Below, one piece after another: positions 9,797-18,120 of a stretch of 34,385 nt of DNA (positions are counted from its first letter, which is position 1; every line of letters begins with the position of its first letter). Made by a program: the position numbers and the translations under genes. Below the pieces are notes generated by a model, which had not been told where the DNA came from, did no database searches, and saw only the letters and a list, made by a program, of their open reading frames with translations. Origin of the DNA: Bradyrhizobium tropiciagri (GTDB taxonomy: Bacteria; Pseudomonadota; Alphaproteobacteria; Rhizobiales; Xanthobacteraceae); assembly GCF_001189845.1 (NCBI RefSeq), contig NZ_LFLZ01000087.1:1-34385 (forward strand), in the 5' to 3' direction.

Positions 9797-10720
9797 ATGC
9801 TCGCAAGTGTGGTCATCGCGTGCTACAAGCACGAGCAGTATCTTGAGGAATGCCTCGAGACCGTCTACCAGCAGACGTTTGCCGATATCGAGCTCGTCAT
9901 CGTCGACGACAATTCGCCGGACCGGAGTTTTGAAGTCGCGCAGCGGGTCATCAAGAAGCGGTCGTTCGGAAAGCGCTTCGTGTCCTGCAAGCTGCTCAAG
10001 AACCCCCAGAATCTTGGCGCCCATTACACCTGGAACAGGGCATTGTCGCTGACGAAGGGCGACATGATCTTCCTCTTGAACTCGGACGATGCCTTTTCCA
10101 GGGATCGGGTGCAGCTGTTCGCGGACAAGCATGGCGACGAGCGGCTGTTTTTCGGCTTCTCGGCCGTCGAGCCGATCGACGAACATGGAAAGTCGATCAG
10201 CAACTACCAGTTTCCGACACGCCTGCGCTATGCGATCGACCGGGCCCAGATTGCCGCCGCGCCGCTGTCGTGGACATTCCTGGATTCCCAGATTGCCGCG
10301 TCGACCGGAAACTTCGTCTTCAGCCGCGAGCTGCTGCGGCAGGTGGGCTGGCTTGCCGACCTGAAATACTGCCACGACTGGGACTTCGCCTTGCGCGCCG
10401 TAACCAAGGTCGAGCCGACTTATCTGGAGGCCGACCGCTATTTGTACCGGCTGCACTCCACCAACAGCTTCCGAAGTCTGAGCAAGGTGGCGGAGAGCGA
10501 GACGAAGGCTTGCATGCTGTCGTATTGCCTGAATGCCATCTCATCGCGGCCGCAAAACAAGACCTGCCTCAGCCCGTCCAATTTCGGCGATTCATTCTAT
10601 GACTTCGTGAAGCTGCACCCGAACTTCAACTACTGGGTCAAGCAGATCTACGCGCCCTATCATCTCGAACACCGGACGGTGGAATCGAACGACCGGACAA
10701 GGCCGCTTCGCTGGCGCTGA
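9797..10720 (+). CDS. Family 2 glycosyltransferase
   Basis: 307 residues with a GT-A fold start, SVVIACYKHEQYLEECLETV, followed by IVDDNSPDRS, the NLGAHYTWNRAL block, and an LLNSDDAF acidic motif for nucleotide-sugar and metal binding. CHDWDFALRAV further on is the usual acceptor-side acidic motif. ATG 9797 is chosen, with GAGG (9784-9787) 9 bases upstream; a TTG at 9782 overlapping the previous stop is possible. It begins 11 bases after the WbsX-like gene and is probably co-transcribed with it. The donor and acceptor sugars cannot be read from the sequence. Confidence 0.88.
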   Translation: MLASVVIACYKHEQYLEECLETVYQQTFADIELVIVDDNSPDRSFEVAQRVIKKRSFGKRFVSCKLLKNPQNLGAHYTWNRALSLTKGDMIFLLNSDDAFSRDRVQLFADKHGDERLFFGFSAVEPIDEHGKSISNYQFPTRLRYAIDRAQIAAAPLSWTFLDSQIAASTGNFVFSRELLRQVGWLADLKYCHDWDFALRAVTKVEPTYLEADRYLYRLHSTNSFRSLSKVAESETKACMLSYCLNAISSRPQNKTCLSPSNFGDSFYDFVKLHPNFNYWVKQIYAPYHLEHRTVESNDRTRPLRWR

Positions 10721-10787
10721 GCGGAAGCGGAGAGCCGATCTTGTCCGTTTCCAGCGCAATTGGAACGGAGCTTGGTTTGGTGAGTTC

Positions 10788-10812
10788 GGCGCGGCTTTAC
10801 GCAAGCCGCGCC
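10788..10812. terminator. Hairpin between convergent genes
   Basis: A perfect 10-base stem, GGCGCGGCTT (10788-10797) with AAGCCGCGCC (10803-10812) and a 5-base loop, lies between the GT2 gene end and the end of the minus-strand GH99-like gene. There is no strong T run on either side, so its use as a bidirectional terminator is likely only from position. Confidence 0.5.
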
Positions 10813-10831
10813 GGACCTCGCTTGAACTGGT

Positions 10832-12028
10832 CTAGCAAAGGTTCTTCGCCGCCGCCCGTGTCGTCGTCTTGAGAACCTCGCGCAGCGCTTCAAGGCGCTC
10901 CGTTTGACACGGCAGCGTCGGGACCAGCCAGCCACCCTCGTCATTTTCGTTCCAGGCATAGATCAGCACCGCGGGGGCTCGGAGATCAGGTGCTTGGCTG
11001 TTGACCCAGCGGATCGATTGCGCGAGATGGCTCGCCAGTTCCTGCTTCGTCGGAGCCGTATAGAAATTGGTGATGCCGTCGCCGGGACGCTGCGACGTTT
11101 CCCAGGGCACGGGATGCTCGATACGAGGGCGCCTGTCCCATCCCGTCATCACCGTGGGCACGACAGGGACCTGGCTGGCGGCCAAGGCATTCCAGCCTTT
11201 TTCGGCATACTTCGCGAGGTCGGCAAAGCTGCCGCGGCCGTTGCCGGTTGTAATCGCATACGACCCGAGCGCATCGGCGCCCAGATTGGCGGCCTCCTGG
11301 CTCAGGAATTTCGTGTCGCCTGCCAGCACGATGTACGGCTCCGCGACGCCGGCTGCGGTCGCATCGGATTTGAACTTGCTCAGTTGGGTGCGGAGACCTT
11401 GCACGCCTCCCCAGCTTCGCTGCACGTCGGCACCCTTGATGAAGCCCAGGAAGTAGAGCGGCCGATCGCCCTCCACCCTCAGATAGTTCTTGTCCGCCAT
11501 CAGGCCGATGTGCTCGTGGGGGAGTGGCGACAGCTTCGCCGCCGATCCCCATCGACCGAGCTCGGTGAACATGCAGTACTTCAATTGGGCTGCCTTCGGA
11601 CGGGTTCTGAATGCGTACAGCGCTTTCGACATCGGGTGGTTGGCGCCGTAGCCGGCGAATGCCCAATAATCCAGTCCGGCAAAGATGGCTTGGTCGATTT
11701 CCTTGTCGATCTCGGCCTCGATCGAGCTCGAAAAATCAAGCGCGTTCGGGTCGCGGTTGATCTGGGCGCCGAAGAAGGGGGCCCGCCAACGATATTTCTG
11801 CGGACCGAGCGATTGCTTCATGGCTTCCGTCGGCTGCGAGCCCGGCGAATACCATGCGTCCCATCGGATGGCTCCGACGAGAGGCCGTGAAGCTGCCGCA
11901 GCCGCCGCAGGGTGACCGGAACCCAGGACACTGAGCGAGCCGGGCAGCAGGCTTGCGGATAACGATGTCAAAAACATCCGTCTCGTAAGCGCAAACGGCT
12001 TACGGATTGCTTCGTTCCCATTGTCCAT
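10832..12028 (-). CDS. Tat-exported GH99-like (WbsX-related) protein
   Basis: 398 residues. The N-terminus carries a twin-arginine signal (LTRRMFLTSL, Arg16-Arg17) with a hydrophobic stretch and an Ala-rich cleavage region near residue 45, so export in folded form is expected. The mature part begins GAIRWDAWYSPGS and ends with IYAWNENDEGGWLVPT, which matches the WNEWxEGxxLxP motif of the WbsX/GH99-like family and of the gene at 7572. A periplasmic glycoside hydrolase or glycan-modifying enzyme is likely; the linkage is unknown. The ATG at 12028 has GGAG 7 bases upstream, better than a TTG at 12073. It lies opposite to the flanking glycosyltransferase genes and diverges from the GT92 gene. Confidence 0.72.
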   Translation of the reverse strand: MDNGNEAIRKPFALTRRMFLTSLSASLLPGSLSVLGSGHPAAAAAASRPLVGAIRWDAWYSPGSQPTEAMKQSLGPQKYRWRAPFFGAQINRDPNALDFSSSIEAEIDKEIDQAIFAGLDYWAFAGYGANHPMSKALYAFRTRPKAAQLKYCMFTELGRWGSAAKLSPLPHEHIGLMADKNYLRVEGDRPLYFLGFIKGADVQRSWGGVQGLRTQLSKFKSDATAAGVAEPYIVLAGDTKFLSQEAANLGADALGSYAITTGNGRGSFADLAKYAEKGWNALAASQVPVVPTVMTGWDRRPRIEHPVPWETSQRPGDGITNFYTAPTKQELASHLAQSIRWVNSQAPDLRAPAVLIYAWNENDEGGWLVPTLPCQTERLEALREVLKTTTRAAAKNLC

Positions 12029-12253
12029 TGGCGATCTCCGGTCGTTCCCGTCCTGTGCGACGGTTTCGTGCAAATGACAGCGAGCCCTGTACTCTATTGT
12101 ATTGATTTTCCTCGAAATAACCTTACAACAGTTAAATGTGAGCGCTACGTGTTATAGCCTTATTCTTGTAGGATAAGTGCGCTAATAGGGAATTCGTGGT
12201 GCGAACCAATGGTAATTGCTTGTTGATCTCGTGGGGAGCGGCTCAGGTTGGAC
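12029..12253. promoter_or_regulatory. Divergent promoter region, A+T-rich
   Basis: The 225 bases between the divergent GH99-like and GT92-type genes contain the A+T-rich segment 12090-12190, in contrast with the high-GC coding flanks. It must hold promoters for both genes. A short inverted repeat CTTAT/ATAAG (12159-12177) is present. No -35/-10 pair is clear enough to name. Confidence 0.4.
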
Positions 12254-13498
12254 ATGGAAATTCCTGCATTGTCTAGTTTCAGCTCAGGCGTGAATCTCGA
12301 TACGCTTCCAGCAAGTGAGATCGAGACAAAGCTTCGAGATTTCTTTTCCGGGCGGATCGCAAATCCGAAGCCCGACGAGCTCATCCAGTCGGTCGAGCAG
12401 TTGGAGCGGCAATTCGGCGATTACAAGGAATTCCAGTTTGCAAAGGCGGCAGCGCTTGTGCAGGCCTGTGATTTCGCCGGAGCGCGTGGAATCCTTCTCG
12501 ACCTTGTCAAGCAGATGCCATCCGACTCGCGGGTGTTGCATCGCCTTGCGATCGCGGATCTCAACATGGGGGCTGCCCATGAAGCGCAGGACGTCTATCT
12601 GTCCGCGCTCGCTGCGGCCCCGAAAAGTGAAAACCTGCGGCGCGAGTTTGCCGGCCTCCTGCGCGTGATGGAGGCGAAGAAGCTCTATGTCGGGGTCGAC
12701 CGGAAGAAGCACGGCCTCGCCGCGGTGTGCGCCATCAAGAATGAAGGCGACGATCTGCTGGAATGGCTGCACTTCCACCGACTGGTCGGCTTCGATCACT
12801 TCTACCTCTATGACAACGGCAGCACCGACAATACGCGCGCCGTGATCGAGTCCTTCCCGTGGCCCGAGATGATCACCTATCATTTCGTGGAGGGCGAATT
12901 CGGCCAGATGCGCGCCTTCTCGCATGCGATCGACACCTATCGCAATTGTGCGGAATGGTGCGCCTTCATCGATGCCGATGAGTATTTGTTTCCGACGCAG
13001 GCCGGCAACATCAAGGACGTCCTGGCCGAGCTCGGCTCGGCGCCGGCGGTGGCGGTGCATTGGCTGAACTTCGGATCGAACGGTCACGACGCGCGGCCGG
13101 CCGGCCTGTGCATCGAGTCCTTCACGCGTCGCGCTCCGGACGACTTCCCGGATCATTTCATCATGAAGTCGATCGTGCGGCCGGACACCATCGTGTCCTA
13201 CCTGCATCCGCATCAATCGCTTGTTCTGGGTTGCTACGTCGCGGAAGACGGCACGCCGATTTTCCCGATCGGCGGCCGTTGTACCGCTCCCAAGCGGAGC
13301 AAGCTCGTGATCAATCACTACTACACGAAGTCACGCGAGCAATTGCTGAAGAAGCGCGAGCGCGGCCGGCCGCTCGCCGATGGCGATCCCGAGAAGATCC
13401 GCGCGATGGAGTTCTTCACGTTGCGGGATCGCAACGATGTGGAAGACGCAACGATCCAGCGGTTTCTTCCGGAGCTGAAGAAGCTGGTCCAGGGCTGA
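12254..13498 (+). CDS. GT92/GT2-like glycosyltransferase with TPR-like N-terminus
   Basis: 414 residues. Residues ~40-135 are helical, TPR-like (FAGARGILLDLVKQMPSD, LHRLAIADLNMG). The transferase part begins GLAAVCAIKNEGDDLLEWL, then HFYLYDNGSTDNT, the metal-binding FIDADEYLFP, and later HYYTKSREQLLKKRERG. This order is that of the DUF23/GT92-like family, often found in rhizobial polysaccharide loci. ATG 12254 is preceded by CAGG 6 bases upstream; TTG 12248 with GGGGAG 9 bases upstream is an equal alternative. No membrane helix is seen. The product linkage is unknown. Confidence 0.83.
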   Translation: MEIPALSSFSSGVNLDTLPASEIETKLRDFFSGRIANPKPDELIQSVEQLERQFGDYKEFQFAKAAALVQACDFAGARGILLDLVKQMPSDSRVLHRLAIADLNMGAAHEAQDVYLSALAAAPKSENLRREFAGLLRVMEAKKLYVGVDRKKHGLAAVCAIKNEGDDLLEWLHFHRLVGFDHFYLYDNGSTDNTRAVIESFPWPEMITYHFVEGEFGQMRAFSHAIDTYRNCAEWCAFIDADEYLFPTQAGNIKDVLAELGSAPAVAVHWLNFGSNGHDARPAGLCIESFTRRAPDDFPDHFIMKSIVRPDTIVSYLHPHQSLVLGCYVAEDGTPIFPIGGRCTAPKRSKLVINHYYTKSREQLLKKRERGRPLADGDPEKIRAMEFFTLRDRNDVEDATIQRFLPELKKLVQG

Positions 13499-13531
13499 AC
13501 CCAGCCGACAGCGATTTTGCTCGCCGAAGGA

Positions 13532-13553
13532 GGGCGCGCCAGGCGGCGCGCCC
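13532..13553. terminator. Hairpin between convergent genes
   Basis: A perfect 9-base GC stem, GGGCGCGCC (13532-13540) with GGCGCGCCC (13545-13553) and loop AGGC, sits between the ends of the GT92 gene and the minus-strand methyltransferase-like gene. There is no T run, so it is a likely but unproven bidirectional terminator. Confidence 0.5.
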
Positions 13554-13622
13554 GATCAATCGTGCAACTTGCGTGGTCTTTGACCGAAGCGGCGATCGAC
13601 GGCAGAAGGCTCCGGCTGCCGG

Positions 13623-14189
13623 CTACAGCGGTTCCAGCCGGTATTTTGCCAGCAGGGCCTGTGCGGCATCGACGTCGATCCTGGCAGGCCTCTGGAAGAT
13701 CGACATGTTGTTGGCGCGCGCGATTTCCCGCGCGACCGTCCGAACCGAATGGTAGTGGGGGCGGTTCTCGAAGTCGTGAATTGCGATGAAAGCTCCCGGT
13801 GCGCCGTGCAGCACGCACTGCACGAAGCTCGCCACGCGAAACCGGCCGTCGATGAAATACAGGTCGGCCGTCTTGCTTTCCGGACGCTCCCAGACACGCT
13901 CGTGATATTCGGGCCAGGAGCTCTCCTTCTCCTTCTCGATCGGATAACCCCACTCGCGCAGCTTGCCGATATCGACATGCAGCAGCTGCGGCTTGGTGCT
14001 CGCATCGCGCGTGGCGTCGCCGACGTTGTTGAGCCATTCCAGCGAGGAATCGATCGAGATGACCCACTCCTTCCTGGTTTGGCAGGCGAGCCAGGTGCTC
14101 CCTCCCGAGCCGAATTCCAGATAGCGCTTCGAGAGATCCACGAAGCTTTTGAACAGTGTCAGTTCCTGGCCGTCCATTGCGATTTTCAT
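13623..14189 (-). CDS. SAM methyltransferase-like protein
   Basis: 188 residues from the ATG at 14189. The motif KRYLEFGSGGSTWLA (about residues 24-38) is a SAM-binding loop, followed by WVISIDSSLEWL (acidic end of strand 2), DLYFIDGRFRVASF (motif near the active site), and FIAIHDFENRPHYHSV. This pattern is that of class I methyltransferase-like proteins often found in polysaccharide loci. The frame stays open upstream to a GTG at 14330, but that extension is charged and low in structure; the ribosome-binding site before 14189 is weak (GGGG), so the start is uncertain. It lies 166 bases after rfbB on the same strand and may share its transcript. The substrate is unknown. Confidence 0.7.
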   Translation of the reverse strand: MKIAMDGQELTLFKSFVDLSKRYLEFGSGGSTWLACQTRKEWVISIDSSLEWLNNVGDATRDASTKPQLLHVDIGKLREWGYPIEKEKESSWPEYHERVWERPESKTADLYFIDGRFRVASFVQCVLHGAPGAFIAIHDFENRPHYHSVRTVAREIARANNMSIFQRPARIDVDAAQALLAKYRLEPL

Positions 14190-14355
14190 GGCGGGACCCC
14201 GTGGTTTCTCGATTTGTCGTCTGTCGGATGGCTGCCAATCCACCGTCGGAAGGCGGTCGCGGCTGGTCAAGTCGCGATGAGATCCGGTTGAATCATCATC
14301 GCGCTTGTCGGCTTCCTGCTGGCTGTCCACGCCGGTGGCTTGGAGAGATCGGCGG

Positions 14356-15423
14356 CTACTGGTTCAGGCCGACGCGCTCCACCTTGTAGCCGCGCTCCAG
14401 GATCGCGCGCCACCAGGGTTGCTCGTCGACATACCAGCGCACCGTCTTGGCGATGCCGGTCTCGAAATTTTCCTCGGCGCGCCAGCCGAGCTCGGTTTCG
14501 AGCTTGGTCGCGTCGATGGCATAGCGGCGGTCGTGACCGGGACGGTCGGCGACGAAGTTGATCAGCTGGCGCCGCGGGCCTGCCGCAGCCGGCACGACCT
14601 TGTCGAGCAGGTCGCAGATGCTTTCCACGACGTGGAGATTGGTGCGCTCGTTGCGGCCGCCGACATTGTAGGTCTCGCCGACCTCGCCGCGCTCCAGCAC
14701 CAGGGTCAGCGCCTTGGCGTGATCTTCGACGAACAGCCAGTCGCGGACGTTCTGGCCGTCGCCATAGACCGGCAGCGGCTCACCGGCGAGCCCCTTGATG
14801 ATCATGTGCGGAATCAGCTTCTCCGGGAAGTGATAGGGGCCGTAATTGTTGGAGCAGTTGGTCACCAGGGTCGGCAGGTCATAGGTCTCGCGCCAGGCGC
14901 GCACCAGATGATCTGACGATGCCTTGCTGGCCGAATAGGGCGAGTTCGGCGCATAGGCCGTGGTCTCGGTGAACAGCCCCTCGTCGCCGAGCGAGCCGAA
15001 CACTTCGTCGGTCGAGATATGCAGGAAGCGGAACGCGTCGCGCTTCTCGGGCGACAGCGTGCGCCAGTGACGCAGCGTCTCCTGCAGGATCGTGAAGGTG
15101 CCGACGATGTTGGTCTGGATGAATTCGCCGGGGCCGTCGATCGAGCGGTCGACGTGGCTTTCCGCGGCAAGATTCATCACCGCATCGGGCTGATATTTCT
15201 CGAACAGCCGGCGCAGCACCTGTCCCTCGCAGATGCAGGCCTTTTCGAAGGTGTAGTTCAGGCTCTCGCTCGAGCCGGGCAGGGAGGCCAGGTTCGCCGC
15301 ATAGGTCAGCTTGTCGATGTTGACGACGCGGGCGTGGGTGTCGCGCAGCAGGTGACGGACCACGGCGGAGCCGATGAAGCCGGCGCCGCCGGTGACGAAG
15401 ATCGTCGATCCCTTAAACCGCAT
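14356..15423 (-). CDS. rfbB: dTDP-glucose 4,6-dehydratase
   Basis: Second step of dTDP-L-rhamnose synthesis: dTDP-glucose to dTDP-4-keto-6-deoxyglucose, cytoplasmic, NAD-bound. 355 residues, the usual length. The Rossmann motif TGGAGFIGS is at 11-19. The catalytic Thr-Asp-Glu set is at 138-140 (ISTDEVFG), and Tyr163 and Lys167 form YSASK. NCSNNYGPYHFPEKLIP and YGDGQNVRDWLFVEDH are RmlB hallmarks. The ATG at 15423 overlaps the end of rfbA by 11 bases, so the two are translated together. The frame remains open far upstream inside rfbA, but that part is only an overlap in another frame. Confidence 0.96.
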   Translation of the reverse strand: MRFKGSTIFVTGGAGFIGSAVVRHLLRDTHARVVNIDKLTYAANLASLPGSSESLNYTFEKACICEGQVLRRLFEKYQPDAVMNLAAESHVDRSIDGPGEFIQTNIVGTFTILQETLRHWRTLSPEKRDAFRFLHISTDEVFGSLGDEGLFTETTAYAPNSPYSASKASSDHLVRAWRETYDLPTLVTNCSNNYGPYHFPEKLIPHMIIKGLAGEPLPVYGDGQNVRDWLFVEDHAKALTLVLERGEVGETYNVGGRNERTNLHVVESICDLLDKVVPAAAGPRRQLINFVADRPGHDRRYAIDATKLETELGWRAEENFETGIAKTVRWYVDEQPWWRAILERGYKVERVGLNQ

Positions 15424-16324
15424 GTTTGAATACCTCGGCTGTGCGGGGCTGACCCTGGAACGAACGGTAGACCGACAGCAGATACTCGCCGTAGCTGCTC
15501 TTTGCGGTCTTCTGCGCCACCCGCGCGAAGGCTTCGAGCGAGATGTAGCCCTGGCGCAGCGCGATCTCCTCGGGGCAGGCGATGCGCAGGCCCTGGCGCT
15601 GCTCCAGGATCTGGACGAAGTGGCTGGCCTCGACCAGCGAGGAATGCGTGCCGGTGTCGAGCCAGGCGAAGCCGCGGCCGAGCACCTCGACATAGAGGTC
15701 GCCGCGCTCGAGATAGGCCTTGTTCACGTCGGTGATCTCGATCTCGCCGCGTGGCGACGGCCTGATGCCGGCCGCGATATCGACCACGTCGTTGTCGTAG
15801 AAATAGAGGCCGGTGACGGCGACGTTGGACTTCGGCCGCTTCGGCTTCTCCTCGATCGACAGCGCCCGGCCGGTGCCGTCGAGCTCGATCACGCCATACT
15901 GCTCCGGCGCGTTGACGACGTAGCCGAACACCGTGGCGCCCTTCTTGCGGACCGAGGCGGCCGACAGCATGCTCGGCAGGCCGTGGCCGTAGAAAATGTT
16001 ATCACCTAACACAAGGGCGACGGAGTCATCACCGATGAACTCGCGGCCGACGATGAAGGCGTCGGCAAGACCCCGCGGGGTCTCCTGCGTGGCATAGGCG
16101 AAGCGGACGCCCATCTCGCTGCCGTCGCCGAGCAGCCGCTGGAACAGCGGCTTGTCCTGCGGCGTCGAGATGATCAGAATATCGCGGATTCCACCGAGCA
16201 TCAGCGTCGACAGCGGATAATAGATCATCGGCTTGTCGAACACAGGCAGCAGCTGCTTGGAGACGACGGTGGTCACGGGGTAGAGGCGCGAGCCGGTTCC
16301 ACCGGCGAGGATAATGCCCTTCAT
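15413..16324 (-). CDS. rfbA: Glucose-1-phosphate thymidylyltransferase
   Basis: First step of dTDP-L-rhamnose synthesis: glucose-1-phosphate plus dTTP to dTDP-glucose. 303 residues, near the family norm. The nucleotide-binding signature is GIILAGGTGSRLYPVT (3-18), followed by SKQLLPVFDKPMIYYPLS, VLGDNIFYG, EKPKRPKS and GFAWLDTGTH, all standard RmlA blocks. The start at 16324 is fixed by the conserved MKGIILAGG. It heads the minus-strand unit rfbA-rfbB and diverges from rfbC across a 111-base gap. Confidence 0.97.
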   Translation of the reverse strand: MKGIILAGGTGSRLYPVTTVVSKQLLPVFDKPMIYYPLSTLMLGGIRDILIISTPQDKPLFQRLLGDGSEMGVRFAYATQETPRGLADAFIVGREFIGDDSVALVLGDNIFYGHGLPSMLSAASVRKKGATVFGYVVNAPEQYGVIELDGTGRALSIEEKPKRPKSNVAVTGLYFYDNDVVDIAAGIRPSPRGEIEITDVNKAYLERGDLYVEVLGRGFAWLDTGTHSSLVEASHFVQILEQRQGLRIACPEEIALRQGYISLEAFARVAQKTAKSSYGEYLLSVYRSFQGQPRTAEVFKHAV

Positions 16325-16435
16325 GGTCCCTCACAGTTTGACTATCAAAACATAACAGATAGCGTGCGCCGCACAAGTTTGTTATGAGTAGCAAATTAAC
16401 ATTTCGGGCCTGCCCAAAACTGGAACCCTTGTTAA
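16325..16435. promoter_or_regulatory. Divergent rfbA/rfbC promoter region with inverted repeat
   Basis: 111 A+T-rich bases between two rhamnose half-operons. An inverted repeat, CATAACA (16351-16357) and TGTTATG (16380-16386), with a 22-base spacer lies in the middle, a good place to control both directions. ATTAACATTT at 16395-16404 is one copy of an A+T motif seen in other gaps of this window. Confidence 0.45.
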
Positions 16436-16990
16436 ATGAACGTCATCAAGACCGAACTTCCGGAAGTCCTGATCGTCGAGCCGAAGCTGTTTGGCGACCA
16501 ACGCGGCTTCTTCCTCGAGACCTACCAGGCGCCCCGTTATGTCGAGCACGGCATCACGCGCCCCTTCGTGCAGGACAACATGTCCCGCTCGGCCTATGGC
16601 GTGCTGCGCGGGCTGCATCTGCAGAACCCGCTGACCCAGGGCAAGCTCGTGACCGTGCTGCGCGGCAAGGTACTGGACGTCGCCGTCGACGTGCGTGTCG
16701 GCAGCCCGAATTTCGGCAAGCATGTCGCGGTGGAATTGAGCGAGGACAACCGCCGGCAGTTATGGGTGCCGCGCGGCTTTGCCCACGGCTTCGTGGTGCT
16801 CTCGGAAACCGCCGACTTCTTCTACAAATGCGACGACTTCTACAGCCCCAAGGACGAGCTCTCGATCCGATGGAACGATCCCGCGATCGGGATCAAATGG
16901 GGCGTCGACAAGCCACAGCTGTCGGGCAAGGATGCGGATGCGCCGCTGCTCGCCGATGCCAGCAATCTTCCCACCTATGGACAGATCTGA
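16436..16990 (+). CDS. rfbC: dTDP-4-dehydrorhamnose 3,5-epimerase
   Basis: Third step of dTDP-L-rhamnose synthesis; double epimerisation of the 4-keto-6-deoxy sugar. 184 residues, the normal size. GVLRGLHLQ holds catalytic His61; QGKLVTVLRGKVLDVAVDVR, WVPRGFAHGFVVLSE and the FFYKCDDFYSP tyrosine region match RmlC. The ATG at 16436 lacks a good Shine-Dalgarno but is fixed by family length and by the stop behind it. It overlaps the start of rfbD (TGATG). Confidence 0.96.
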   Translation: MNVIKTELPEVLIVEPKLFGDQRGFFLETYQAPRYVEHGITRPFVQDNMSRSAYGVLRGLHLQNPLTQGKLVTVLRGKVLDVAVDVRVGSPNFGKHVAVELSEDNRRQLWVPRGFAHGFVVLSETADFFYKCDDFYSPKDELSIRWNDPAIGIKWGVDKPQLSGKDADAPLLADASNLPTYGQI

Positions 16991-17901
16991 TGCGGATTCT
17001 TTTGACGGGAACGCGCGGCCAGGTTGGCAGTGCGCTGAAGCCTCTGCTGGAAAGCCACGGCACCATCATCTCGCCGCCGACCGCGGAGTTCGATCTGTCG
17101 AAGCCGGAAATGCTGACGGCCCAGCTCGAGAGCCTGAAGCCCGATCTCATCATCAATCCGGCTGCGTACACGGCGGTCGATCGCGCCGAGGACGAGCGCG
17201 AGCTGGCTTTTCTGGTCAACGCCAGGGGACCTGAAGCGCTCGCGAAATGGGCGGCAGCAAACCGCGTGCCGCTGGTGCATTTCTCCACCGACTATGTTTT
17301 CAACGGTTCAGGCGACCGGTCATGGCGCGAGGACAGTCCGACCGAACCGTTGTCGGCCTACGGCGCCAGCAAGCTTGCCGGCGACGTCGCGATCCAGGCG
17401 GCGGGCGGAGCGCATCTGATCGCGCGCACCTCATGGGTCTATGCCGCAAAGGGCACCAATTTCCTGCGCACCATCGCGCGGCTTGCCGGCGAGCGTAAGG
17501 AGCTGCGGATCGTGGCCGATCAGATCGGCGCGCCGACGACGGCGCAGGCGATCGCCAGCGCGGTCGCCGGCATCGTCCTGCCGAACATGACCACGCTATA
17601 CGATCAACTCGAGCGCAGGGGCGGCGTCGTCAATCTCGTTTGCGCCGGCGAAACCAGCTGGCATGGCTTTGCCACGGCCATCGTCGGGGGCCTGCGGTCG
17701 CGTGGCGTCACGCTCGCCGTCGACAATATCGTTCCGATCGCGACGGCCGATTTCCCGACCAAGGCGGTGCGCCCTGGCAATTCGCGGCTGGATCTGACGC
17801 GGCTGAAGGCGCAGTTCGGGGTCGCGATGCCGACCTGGCAGGAAGCGCTCGCGCGCGAGCTGGATGCGTTCGTCCAACTCGGCGCGCCCGCGCACGCCTA
17901 G
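16990..17901 (+). CDS. rfbD: dTDP-4-dehydrorhamnose reductase
   Basis: Last step of dTDP-L-rhamnose synthesis, NAD(P)H-dependent reduction of the 4-keto group. 303 residues. ILLTGTRGQVGSAL (3-16) is the cofactor loop, followed by NPAAYTAVDRAE, the FSTDYVFNG block (98-106), and Tyr124/Lys128 in YGASK. The C-terminus has the RPGNSRLDLTRLK motif of RmlD. The ATG overlaps the rfbC stop, showing a coupled pair. The longer open frame reaching back to 16384 is only a shadow over rfbC. Confidence 0.96.
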   Translation: MRILLTGTRGQVGSALKPLLESHGTIISPPTAEFDLSKPEMLTAQLESLKPDLIINPAAYTAVDRAEDERELAFLVNARGPEALAKWAAANRVPLVHFSTDYVFNGSGDRSWREDSPTEPLSAYGASKLAGDVAIQAAGGAHLIARTSWVYAAKGTNFLRTIARLAGERKELRIVADQIGAPTTAQAIASAVAGIVLPNMTTLYDQLERRGGVVNLVCAGETSWHGFATAIVGGLRSRGVTLAVDNIVPIATADFPTKAVRPGNSRLDLTRLKAQFGVAMPTWQEALARELDAFVQLGAPAHA

Positions 17902-17916
17902 AGCATGATGGGACTA

Positions 17917-18120
17917 GGTTGAACTAGAACGGCGTCGAAGGTTCACCTCTCCCTTGGGAGAGGTCGATTTGCGCAGCAAATCGGGTGAGGGGTTACGGTC
18001 TATCGAGAGAGCAAGAGCCCTCACCCGGATTGCACTGGACGATGCTTCGCATCGCCAGGCGCAATCGACCTCTCCCCAACGGGGAGAGGTGAACCGAGAC
18101 CGCGCCAAGCCGATTCAACC
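17917..18120. repeat. Palindromic intergenic repeat, copy 1
   Basis: A composite inverted-repeat element after rfbD. The outer pair is GGTTGAA (17917-17923) and TTCAACC (18114-18120). The inner pair is GGTTCACCTCTCCC (17940-17953) with GGGGAGAGGTGAACC (18081-18095). Each arm is itself a hairpin (CTCTCCC TTGG GAGAGG; CCTCTCCCC AAC GGGGAGAGG), and small palindromes are inserted: GATTTGC GCA GCAAATC in the left arm, and a GATTGC...GCAATC unit with its own inner stem in the right arm. The GGTGAGGGG and CCCTCACCC blocks pair across the centre. A related copy lies at 34270-34385. This looks like a REP/MITE-type dispersed repeat; there is no coding content. Confidence 0.85.

Noticed and set aside
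17940..18095. CRISPR-like array
   Set aside because: The repeats are inverted, not direct, with no regular spacers and no cas genes.
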